NCBI RefSeq assembly: GCF_037038585.1
Contig: NC_092523.1
Coordinates: forward strand, 3,353,001-3,417,000
DNA length: 64,000 bases
Source of the DNA: Patagioenas fasciata
Lineage: Eukaryota; Chordata; Aves; Columbiformes; Columbidae
Reading direction: 5' to 3'
This document shows, piece by piece, positions 54,501 through 64,000 of the stretch. The position numbers were made by a program, and so were the translations under genes. Under the pieces are notes generated by a model. It had not been told where the DNA came from. It made no database searches and saw only the letters and a program-made list of their open reading frames with translations. The stretch's first letter is position 1; each line of letters starts with the position of its first letter.

Positions 54501-55574
54501 GCATCTGCCCGTGACTGCAGACAGCAAGGCCAAAGCCCCACAAGGTGCAAAGTTCAAAGCAAGCATCTAATAACAGTTGGTTTAAATGTCAGTGGCGTTT
54601 TGTGCAGATCTGAGCTTGGGAAGGAAGGGGTCAGATGGGGACATTTCTACCCACTGTGCCCCTACTTTCCCACCAGGACACACATGTGATGTGCTGCTGG
54701 GAGCTTTGCAGGAGGGGTTTAAGTATCCACTGGCCAAAAATTGCCTGGATAAGCTGTTCGAATAGGAGCCAGGCAGGGATGCAATTTGTATTTTTGCCGT
54801 ATACCATGTCTTGGTATGGAGGACACGGAAAAATGGGTTGTTTAGGGTGGCTATATCTGGCCTTTCTTCGAAGGCACAAGAGTTCGTGAGGGTATTTCCA
54901 TTCTCAGTGGCCTGCTGTGATTTAAACAGAAAAGGGAGTTGGCAGATTCCTCCCTGCACTTTCCAGCCCTATAAAGGACCAGAATATCTCTTCCCAGGTC
55001 TGATGGGGTCTGTTGCTGCCCCCAGATCTGCACCTGCCACTGCAGCAGAGCTGGTAGGAAAGTGTCGATCAGCCCCTGGCCACTGCGTTTTGAGGGGATT
55101 GAGGACCTAGAGACGGGCCAGAAGGGAAAGCAGGAAAAACACTGCAGCCAACAAGATTTCAGGTATCTCAAGTGCTTGGTGTAAAAGTCAAAAACAGCCA
55201 TTAACTGCACCTTTTTATGTTTGTTTGGTTTGGGTGGGTTTTTGTTTGTTTTCTGGCCAGCAGTTTGCAGCCCTGGGCCTCTCCAAGCACTAAAACCTCC
55301 TGGTTTTTCATCGGGGATTTAATCTGCTGAGAGCAGGTGCCACCTAGAGGACACACAAAAGAAGACGAGGAGTTTCATTTCCAAACCTGCAATACTTTCT
55401 CCATCACCCCGAACCACCTGCAACTTCCAAAGGGTCTCAGCCCACCTCTGGGATGCTCTACTGGTTGTGTTGGCTCCAAGTGTGGGGAAACCAGGCTCAA
55501 AATGGGGAGCTGGTGGGTGCAGGGCTTGATGCAGGCCTGGCCAGCCCCAAATCCAGAACAAAAAGTATCCGGAC

Positions 55575-56040
55575 TCACAGAATCATTTGAGTTGGAAAAG
55601 ACCCTCAAGATCATGGAGTCCAAGCATAAACCATCCCATGTCCCTGAGAACCTCATGTCCGTCTGTCCAACCCTCCAGGGATGGTGACTCCAGCACTGCC
55701 CTGGGCAGCCTGTTCCAATGCCCCACAGCCCTTTGGGGAAGAAATTGTTCCCCAGATCCAACCTCAACCTCCCCTGCCGCAACTTGAGGCCGTTTCCTCT
55801 GCTCCTGGCGCTTGTTCCTGGGGAGCAGAGCCCGACCCCCCTGGCTCCAAGCTCCTTTCAGGCAGTTCAGAGATCAGAAGGTCTCCCCTCAGCTCCTGTT
55901 CTCCAGCTGAACCCCCCAGGTCCCTCAGCCGCTCCCATCACACTTGTGCTCCAGCCCCTCACCAGCTCCGTTCCCTTCTCTCAACTCGCTCCAGCACCTC
56001 AAGGCCTTTCTTGGCATGAGGGGCCCAAACCCATGGACCA
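55575..56040 (-). mobile_element. CR1 LINE fragment, about 465 bp
   Basis: It opens with tcacagaatcatttgagttgg and includes cagcctgttccaatgcc and ctgccgcaacttgaggcc. It is the reverse-oriented relative of the 50958 copy, extending further 5'. Confidence 0.92.
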
Positions 56041-56111
56041 GAGAAGCTTACACCAGGGTTTTGTTTTGTTGTTTTGCTCTAAGGGTGGCTGTGAGCTCAC
56101 CTCTTCGTAGG

Positions 56112-56222
56112 CACATAGAACCATAGAATAGTTTGGGTTGAAGGGACCTTCCCAGCTCATCCAGTGCCACCCCTGCCATGAGCAGGGACATCTTCACCAG
56201 CTCAGGTTGCTCAGAGCCCCCT
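56112..56222 (-). mobile_element. CR1 LINE 3' fragment, short
   Basis: A tail of about 110 bp of the 3016/54277 subfamily, from cacatagaaccatagaat to ttgctcagagcccc. Confidence 0.9.
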
Positions 56223-57801
56223 CAAGTTTTCACAAGTTTTCCACAATGATGTGAAGCAACCTTCCTTCTTCTTGCTGCTCTTCAGAGGGGCATCTTCTGC
56301 TGGATTTTAGGAAAGGTTTCACAAGGAGTACTTGCTCTGCACCATCTCTCAGTCCTGAGTTTAAATGGTCTGGAGTTACAACACCAGCACCACACATTTA
56401 GGGGCTGGTTCAGTGCTGCGTGACTCTGAGCCAAAAAAAAACTACATCAGCACCCACCTCACTGCATAGAATTAAAATCAGGCTCTACCCAACCCCTTGG
56501 AGATGGTGGATGGAAGCACGGTAGGTGGAAATGCTGCACATTCACTGCTTTGAATAAATAATGAGCCCTAATGATGTTGGTTCACTAATAGAAGCCTGGT
56601 AAGTGGGTGACTGCAGCTGTGAGCTAGAGCTGTGGGGTTTGTGTTGACCCTTTCCTCTTTTATTTCAGGCTTTTTCAGTCCCACCTGTGCAGGACATGGG
56701 ATGAGGCACCAGTGCTGCCAGTGGCTTGCACTTGACCTACAGAGATAATGCTTTGGGAGCCCCCTCAGATGAGCGAAAGCTGCAAATCGTGGGTGATTTA
56801 AGCACCGAAAGCCGCTTGCTGTGTGTGCAGACTCCAGCAGAGGGAGCGTGGCTGTGCCTGATAACATTTGTACCCAATGCTCTTCAGAAAACCCACCTAT
56901 TTTTCTTTTTGAGATGAGCTATCTCGATGTCTCCTTTGGATGGCGTTTTCCCACAAGGTTCTCAATCGCTCCCCATCTGCTCAAACAGCAAAACGCATGA
57001 GGTTTTGGATTAAAAGTTTACTTATTTTTTTTAATTATTTTTCTGTTTTAGGGAAATCCAGTGAGGAAAAGAACAAACAGAAAGACCCGGCTCTGAGAGT
57101 TTTAAGTCACAGGTAGGTTGTTAATTTATCGATGTTGCATTGGCTTTTCCCTTAGTGGAAAAAGGGTTTAGGCAGAAAGACCTTTGCTGGCTGGGTCCCT
57201 TGCTGAAGTCTTTTGGTTGCTGATGTCACCGCTATGAGATAAGGCCTCCTGGTCCCCACGGGGTGTTGAGCAGTGTCCCCTCTCTGTGTCCCTGCTGTTT
57301 TCCTCCTTCCCAGAGGTTCCAGGTCCCTATATTGACGCTGTGGTGCAGGGAGAAACCAAAGAGATGGGAGGACATAGGGATGCTCGGATGGGATGAGCAC
57401 CTTACGCCTTGGAGGAGGGACAGGGAGGAGATCTTCTCCTGTTCCAACTAAAGCTGTTGCACTTCAGTGCTAATATATTTTATTTAGGGTCTCTCCTTCA
57501 AACATTTTTTTTCCTTTATGGAGTTGTAGGTTAATTTTTAAAGGGTATGTGTGATTTGAATATTTAAATGGAGAATTCACTGCCTTCTTGGGCCTGTCAA
57601 GCGCCTCAGTTTCCCTCCAAGCTCCAGTTCATTTACCAGGCCCATTCTAGCGGGTGCCAAGGGACTGCGAACGGTCACCCCAGGCTGGACCCTGAGTCTA
57701 GAGGTCCATTGTCTGGAGACCAAACCATCTATTGGGTACCACATTCCCACCACAATGAGATGGTGTTTGCTGAGTGAACACCTCTTGGCAGATGGACTTC
57801 A

Positions 57802-58095
57802 GTCACAGAGTAGTTTGTGTTGGAAGGGACCTTCAAAGCTCCCCAGTGCCACCCCTGCCATGAGCAGGGACATCTTCACCAGCTCAGGTTGCTCAGAGCC
57901 CCGTCCAGCCTGGCCTGGGATGTCTCCAGGGATGGTTCAGCCACCACCTCTCTGCCCAACCTGGGCCAGGCTCTCACCACCCTCAGGGCCAACAATTTCT
58001 TCCTCATGTCCAGTCTGAATCTCCCTCCTTCAGTTTAAAACCATCACCCCTTGTCCTATCGCAACAGGCCCTGCTGAAAGTCTTGGCCACCCCTC
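57802..58095 (-). mobile_element. CR1 LINE 3' fragment
   Basis: It starts at gtcacagagtagtttgtg and contains the full 3016-type tail, then extends further 5' to the cacccctctgtg region. Confidence 0.92.
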
Positions 58096-58129
58096 TGTGA
58101 AAGTGGATTAAGATCCTTCTGTTTCCAAA

Positions 58130-58510
58130 TCAGAGCGGGTTTAGATACCCCAGACCAGTTCGTTGGGACATTCTCTGATGGTTAAGTGCAGTCCTTAGTG
58201 ATGCTCCTTGAAAGCTGATAGCGTCAAGTGATCAATTTTATCTGCCTGGGCAGGTTCTGCCTGTTTGGAGAGAGAAATGTCAACGCCTGTGATACAGTGA
58301 AGATTGCTTTGGGATGTTAGTCCCGCAAACATTGAGAGGTTTAGGACCTTGGAGTTAATGAGATTTATCAGAATTTGCATATTAATAACTGTGCCTATTA
58401 CCTTGCTATTAAAGTTAATAGGGTGTCATATTAACAATTAACAGTTAACAAAATAGCCACTTTAACGGTCATTTGTACATGAAGATGGAAGAACATATCT
58501 TGGCGCTGCC
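58130..58510. promoter_or_regulatory. candidate intergenic regulatory element
   Basis: An octamer ATTTGCAT (58373-58380) runs directly into attaataac. Three tandem TTAACAR heptamers follow at 58431-58451. The block is AT-rich and repeat-free between CR1-dense flanks. Function is inferred. Confidence 0.25.
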
Positions 58511-59761
58511 TTCATGACATGGTGGGAGAACTTTGTCTCTTGTTTGCTTGAAGATGGAGGGGGAAAATTTGGCTATTTTGGGTCTTCAACGTCTCAGCTT
58601 TATTCTGCAAGGACAATTTACTTTGGGGTTCATCCCTCATGCTCCAGTAACATCCCTGCTCCTCCAAATCTGTGCTCCTTTCTCGACCAAAGGGAGAAAT
58701 CTATGGTTAGCAGCTAAGCTAAGGAGCACTGGTCATTTCCTCCCCTAATTACCATTAAATGCCATTAGTACTTCCCAGGGTGTCCCAGGAGTAAGAGTCT
58801 TAGCAAGGTCATTGTGGCCTGCAGCTGGAGAAATGTTACACTGAGAGTTTTAGGGAGAATGAGTATTAATATTTTTAATCCTTTCTTCATGCAAAAATTG
58901 GCATTTTCCCTACTTTCCTTCCAAAAATCAGCCACTGCAGAGAACTGCCCTCCAGCTGCTCACTGCATGTCCCATGAGCTGACTTCGGTTTTCCAGGGGT
59001 TTTGCTGTGCCCCAAATTATCAGAGCAGCTCATTCCCCCTGGAAAGCGGGGGGAAACCCTCCTCTGGAGTCCCCAGACCCACAGGGATTTTGGAAGGCAG
59101 AAGTTGTATGTTGTATCCTAAAGAAATTATGGCTGGGATGGGAGAGAGGGAGCTTAATTCTGCTTCCTGAAGCTATTGCAGGATTCTGGAGGTTATACCA
59201 CAAGTCAAAGGTCAACTAGAGCAAAGGGACCATGAGGTTCATCACCTTCATAAGCATCTTCTCTTCTTCCATCCTCTGCCAGAACGTGAAGTCGACCGCT
59301 GTGCTGGTTCCTAGTGATGCATCAAGAGGAAGAAAATCCCTCCCTGTCTCTCCTTCCTAATGCACAGGAGCCGCTCTCCCAAAGGAGAAACTGGAAAACA
59401 GCCCTCCTGCCCATCCCCCAGCCCCTGGCCTTCCTGCCAAACCCCGGTCCCAGAGCTGGAAAGCAGGACAGGGGTTTGCAGCTCCAGCACAGATGGTTTT
59501 CCTGAAACTCCCCAGGCATCTGGCGAGAGGCTGCCTTGGCATTTAACAGCTGGTCCTTAGGGGATGGGTTTATTCTTGGGCTAATTTGTCAGGGTTTTGA
59601 CACTGCGGAGTCTTTTTGTCCTGCAGCAGGGGCTTCTGCAGATCCCTCTTTTCCCTTTGGAAATGCAGGGTGTGTTTTTCCACTAAATATTGGTGAGTTC
59701 AGACTGACTACTGGAGCAGCTCTTGGTTTGCAGGTTGTGTTTGTGGATCAGCCCATTGTAG

Positions 59762-59898
59762 AAGCACAGAATGGTTTGGGTTGGAAGGGACCTTCCCAGC
59801 TCCCCCAGTGCCACCCCTGCCATGAGCAGGGACATCTTCACCAGCTCAGGTTGCTCAGAGCTCCGTCCAGCCTGGCCTGGGATGTCTCCAGGGATGGG
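59762..59898 (-). mobile_element. CR1 LINE 3' fragment, short
   Basis: A 3016-type tail from gcacagaatggtttggg to tgtctccagggatggg. Confidence 0.9.
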
Positions 59899-61049
59899 AC
59901 AATGTTTCCAGGGATGTCATTACTCTCAAGGAAAAAAAAACACCCACATGTAATGCAAAGAGCAGGAAAGCCAGAGCTTGAGCACACCCTGCCCTGGTGA
60001 GGAAGCTATTTTAGCCAGCCTCCCACGCAGGCTGTGATGATTGAGCAGCGAAGGAGAGACCCCAGTGTTAAGCACAGCCTTAACAGCCCTGGTTTAGCTC
60101 ACCAGAGCTTTCCTTGCAGATTTACTTTTTGCAGGGCACGTCTGCCCCAAAGATCTTGAGGTTGGTGCCAGCTTTGACCCGAGGTAACGCAGTGCTCTGC
60201 ATCTCAGAGATTTAGATGTGCTTTTTCCATAATCAGCCCTCTGTGCTGTGACCAGGAGGGCTGGAGGGTGCTGGGGTGTTTGCACATGTGGCACCAGGGG
60301 TGGATGTGCCCATCTTGCTCTCCAGGTGCTTAGCATGGGGCAGGGCAGTGGGAAACACTTACCAAGCCTGCAAACATCTCCAAAGCTGCCTGCACCACCC
60401 CTGGATGGACACCCATGGCCCAAGGTGCAGGATGGGACCTGTGCAAGGGGACAAGCCCCACACTGTCCCCCTCCCCACCTTGGGGATGCAGCAGATGGGC
60501 TGAGCTCCTGGGGGAGATGCCTTTAGGAGCAATCGATGCAGATGACTCTGCTCCACTTCTTTTGCCCAGGGAGGAACGAACAGCAGATGTTTGATACCCT
60601 GGGTTGAAGTGCCAGAGAGATCCCAGCACTGAAGCACCTGCGAAACACTTGGCAGAGAGAAAAGGGGATGTGGATCTCTGCATGCTCTGGTTTGGTTTGT
60701 TTATTCTCTCTAATTTGGGTTTACTAGGGTAAGGGAAAAGCTCATCTTTAGGGCTCCGCATCTCCCTGGCTGTTCACTGCTCTTTGAGCTGAAGGAATAT
60801 GGGATCTCCTACAAACAGGGGGGTGGAAAAATGCATGGAGCAGGGAAAGAAACCCTCTTCTGTAAAACAATAATAAGACAAAAATGGGAAAGGGTGCTCT
60901 GGAAATAGCCTTTTGCTGTACCCCTGCTTCTGTACCCTGCTTGCTGGGTTTCAGGCGGCTCCTCCTGTGCCAGGACCGCGTTCTAAAGCATCTTCTCAAC
61001 TTCCAGCCTTGCCCTTGAGGTCCTCGCATGCTCCCCCCTTATCGCCGCA

Positions 61050-61290
61050 GGGATGGGGTGGGTGTTTGACCCCCCTCCTTCCTCGATCTTTGCTCCTCCC
61101 TGGGGCTCAGAGGGACCATCTGGGTCCCTGCCCGGGGAGAGGCGAGGGGAGGGCGGTAGGAGGGACCGGCGAGGCGGGGACGGGAGAAGGATGCTCCGGG
61201 GGTGGTTCTTCTGCTTTCTCGCCTGCCCGGAGCTCGCAGGGGCTCGCCTGGAGGATGTCTCACCCCCTCGGCACAGGTAACTCCGGGACC
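61050..61290 (+). promoter_or_regulatory. CpG-rich patch, possible promoter and first exon
   Basis: About 15 CpGs fall within 200 bases, in contrast to the CpG-poor flanks, together with GGGCGG-like and purine-rich runs. An ATG at 61191 (A at -3) opens a 28-codon frame with a hydrophobic start ([18 protein letters not shown]). It reaches a plausible donor, CACAG|gtaact, at 61276/61277. This could be a 5' exon of the receptor gene or of an unknown transcript. Phase 2 at this donor does not fit a direct coding join to the receptor frame at the acceptors I tried. Confidence 0.3.
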
Positions 61291-61538
61291 CCCATCACCC
61301 CAACCTGGGGGGGGCTGCAAAGGGGAGGAGGGGTTTGCAACCCCCCTCGGATTTAAACAAAACTCCCTTCAAGGGGAAAAAGGGGATTTGAAACAAAAAA
61401 AAAGAGAAGAGGATAGGTTGTGCAGGATGCTTGGAGCCCTGCAGAGGGGTGAGCACTGCCCTAAAGTTTCCTTACTGATGCCTGGGAAATACTTATGGGG
61501 TGAATACCTGAGTGGGGGGACTATGTAGCTGCTCCCCG

Positions 61539-61958
61539 TATCTCTGTGATGTGTGGGGTGGTGATGCTCCCTGCTCCAGGATGCCCTGGCTGTTTGTGGT
61601 ACCCTGAGGATGCTGCATGCGATGGATGTGTTCAGACCATGATCCCCTATCTCTGTGATGTGTGGGGTGGGGATGCTCCGGGATGCCCCGGCTGTTTGTG
61701 GTACCCTGGGGATGCTGCATGCGATGGATGTGTTCAGACCATGATCCCCTATCTCTGTGATGTGTGGGGTGGGGATGCTCCCTGCTTCGGGATGCCCCGG
61801 CTGTTTGTGGTACCCTGGGGATGCTGCATGCGATGGATGTGTTCAGACCATGATCCCCTATCTCTGTGATGTGTGGGGTGGTGATGCTCCGGGATGCCCC
61901 GGCTGTTTGTGGTACCCTGAGGATGCTGCATGCGATGGATGTGCTCCCACCACGATCC
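61539..61958 (+). repeat. minisatellite, four units of about 102-109 bp
   Basis: Units begin with tatctctgtgatgtgtgg at 61539, 61648, 61750 and 61859. Units 1 and 3 carry a 7-base insertion (ctgctcc or ctgcttc) absent from 2 and 4, giving a 211-bp higher-order period. Both strands are largely open through the array, which explains the long frames there. Confidence 0.95.
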
Positions 61959-62578
61959 ACAGCTCTGCACCGTGCTCCTGGGGATACGGACGGTCGCACG
62001 TTGCCATCACACACCATGTGCATGGATTTGCGGTCGCAGCTTTGAAGTTTGTGTGTTAACGTATGCAGGGGATGCAGCCTATGATGCGTGTGCACAGGTT
62101 TGTGGCCGTGATTAGTGTTATCACATAACTCTTCGATATATACATATGAGAATATGCATGTGGTTGTATGGGGTTTAAATGTAAGGACGCACAGAAGTGC
62201 AAAACCAGCAGCACAGCTCAGCAGTAACACATGAAAATGTGGGCAGTTATGAGAGATTGCTGTTGTCTGATCTTCTGGAAACGCATGCAGATGATCAGGC
62301 AGCCCTTGCAGGAGGATTGGGCAGCTTGTGCTCCTTTAAAAGTGGAGAATGAGCTTTTTCTGAGCATCCTTCAATAAACCGTGTGTCTTTGAGCAATCTT
62401 GAGAAGCGGCTTCTTGCTGAGCATGTGAGATCCAGCTTTGGGAGGAAAGAGCTGAGGCTGGCAGGGGGAAATATCTTATTTTCTTTGCCTGCTTGTGATA
62501 AAATGTTCTGGTTTGTCACTGGAGGTGTCATTACTGGGAGGAAACTCGTGCCTTTGCCCGCTGCGGTGAGCTCAGAGC
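61959..62578 (+). other. upstream region of the receptor exon
   Basis: It probably contains promoter or 5' UTR. A TATA-like tttaaaag lies at 62335-62342, with no other strong signal. Assignment is tentative. Confidence 0.35.
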
Positions 62579-63087
62579 ATGTTGCTAAGGGCCAGCCCCA
62601 GGCGGTTTCTGGAGCATCATCTTCTCTTTGTGGAGAACGCAGAGCAGCAGCACCCGGCTCAGAAATCGCTCCCGAATCCATTCATGACTGAGGAACCCTC
62701 CGCCCCAACCAAGCCAGACCTGCCGTCCTCCAACCTCACCAACACGACGGACTGTGGCGAGGAGATCCTGCTCTATGGGGACACCGAGAAGATCGTCATC
62801 GGAGCGGTGCTCTCCATCATCATCCTCACGACCATCGCCGGCAACGGGCTGGTCATCATCTCCGTGTGCATCGTCAAGAAGCTCCGGCAACCCTCCAACT
62901 ACCTGGTGGTGTCCCTCGCAGCCGCCGACCTGTCGGTGGCCTTCGCCGTCATGCCCTTCGTGACCATCACAGACCTGGTAGGGGGAGAGTGGCTCTTTGG
63001 GAAGGTTTTTTGCAACGTGTTTATCGCCATGGACGTTATGTGTTGCACCGCCTCCATCATGACCTTGTGCATCATCAGCGTGGACAG
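62579..63087 (+). CDS. 5-HT7-like serotonin receptor, first coding exon (partial gene)
   Basis: This is the first coding exon of a class A GPCR. In the HTR7 family these couple serotonin binding at the plasma membrane to Gs and cAMP. Counting from the inner ATG at 62684: sequons NLT (17) and NTT (20) lie in the extracellular tail; TM1 has AGN (52-54); the first intracellular loop is KKLRQPSNYL; TM2 has the conserved Asp in AADLSV (82); the TM3 cysteine is at 110; the amine-binding Asp is in IAMDVMCC (117); and VDR (133-135) starts the DRY motif. The donor GACAG|gtaagg splits the Arg codon of DRY. Two starts are possible: ATG 62579 (A at -3, in-frame stop upstream at 62567) or ATG 62684 (weaker context). 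TM1-TM3 are clearly HTR7-type but differ at many positions from human HTR7, including within the helices. I therefore favour a second HTR7-like paralogue. TM4 onward lies outside the window. Confidence 0.93.
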
Positions 63088-64000
63088 GTAAGGACTGACG
63101 AGGTGCTTGGTGTGTACTCAGGTGGGCTGGAATATAAGGGTGTTTCTAAAGGTTGAGGGCCACCAGAATCATGTTCCTGGTTGGATCAAGGCTTCTGCAT
63201 GTGTTTTGTAGATGCACAAGATTGTAGAGGTGCCCCAGTTCCTTTGGAAAAGCTGGGCTTAAGGTGCCTTCTCAAGTAACTTCTCTGAATTACTTTGCTT
63301 AGTCCTCCCCCTCTAGGCAGCTGCTTCTCATTGTTCTTCCTTGCCTTGAGAAGCAGAACCTAGAGGATAAACCCATGACCTGACCTCCAGGGAAGGAGGC
63401 TGGACCATAAAATTATTCAACAAAGCAACAAGCAAAAAAAAAACCCCACATGCCCTTTAAAATCCAGGTTGTAGAGCTTCTGGAGCCTGGTCCTATGGGA
63501 TGCTCTGCTGCTGCCTGGACTTGTAACCTGGCCAAGGATGTTGGCAACTCCCCCCACCCCATCCCAAATCCCCAAACCCCCTTGTTTAGCCTAGTATTGG
63601 CATTTGCGAGGATTTTCTGGCTACAACTCCCACACCGGGAGTCAGGAGGGAAAGGCTAAGCCCGTCTGGCAAACTGGCAAGACTCGGGCAAGTCAGCACC
63701 CCCATGGGTCTAATTATAGCAGCCTGCGTCATTAAGGACATTGTGCTGATGAGTCGGTGGGCCGGATCCAGATATGACGCGAGCGTTGGCTTTCTCGGGG
63801 GTTGGTTTGGGTTTACGCTGGCACCGCTGAGCCAGGCTGGTTTGTGATAAGCAGCTCAGGGAAGGAGACAGATAACAAGATGTGTGTGTGCCTTCAGCTA
63901 TAAGACCTCCCTGGCCACCCTCCCCGGGTGTGAAACCAGGTGATAAAGCAGAAAGGATGGAGAAAATCCTGCTGATGATGGCTGAGTTATCCCCCACCAA
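63088..64000 (+). other. first intron of the 5-HT7-like gene (partial)
   Basis: It contains an A-run near 63434 and, at 63690-64000, a repeat-free block with four GATA motifs (63846, 63871, 63942 and a reverse one at 63986). No further receptor exon is present before the window ends. Confidence 0.7.

Larger units (their letters stand above)
52426..61050. other. intergenic region, CR1-rich
   Basis: It lies between SLC4A11 and the receptor gene. It carries six minus-strand CR1 fragments and one candidate regulatory block (58130-58510). No exon is recognised here. Confidence 0.75.

Noticed and set aside
61493..62230. Minus-strand open frame of 245 codons with repeated HRMQHPQGTTNS blocks
   Set aside because: It is a translation of the minisatellite. 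The opposite strand is also open, the register shifts between units, and there is no domain or splice context.

Overview
The window is vertebrate nuclear DNA and almost certainly avian. It has long introns with GT/AG junctions. More than a dozen 5'-truncated CR1-type LINE copies are present, several ending in the octamer-like ATTCTATG/ATACTGTG tails typical of bird and reptile CR1. Nothing prokaryotic, no CRISPR array and no recognisable tRNA or rRNA gene was seen.

Positions 1-44812 hold most of one plus-strand gene, SLC4A11 (SLC4-family membrane transporter, formerly BTR1/NaBC1). I could place 14 coding exons with consistent splice phases. They encode 663 residues from the C-terminal part of the cytosolic domain to the natural stop. 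The 5' exons (roughly the first 200 residues of the protein) lie upstream of base 1. A 3' UTR follows from 44813. Its end is unresolved, with candidate poly(A) signals at 48458 and 52404, and it carries two Pumilio-type motifs near 45.7 kb.

From about 52.4 to 61 kb is an intergenic stretch rich in minus-strand CR1 tails. At 61.05-61.3 kb is a GC- and CpG-rich patch with a possible small first exon. It is followed by a four-unit, approximately 105-bp minisatellite (61539-61958).

Positions 62579-63087 are the first coding exon of a 5-HT7-type serotonin receptor. It differs enough from mammalian HTR7 that a second HTR7-like paralogue is more likely than the HTR7 orthologue. It runs N-terminus to TM3 and breaks off inside the DRY codon set; the rest lies beyond base 64000. 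The two genes are head-to-tail and share no obvious pathway.

The most unusual structures are: a younger CR1 with an open reverse-transcriptase fragment nested inside an older CR1, with a 5-bp target duplication (32781-34290); a perfect 11-bp-stem hairpin beginning eight bases from the exon 3 donor; a second perfect 10-bp-stem hairpin in intron 12; a 100-bp, 96%-identical local duplication in intron 1; and the mosaic minisatellite upstream of the receptor. I did not find a convincing new biological system; the rest is ordinary intron and intergenic DNA.
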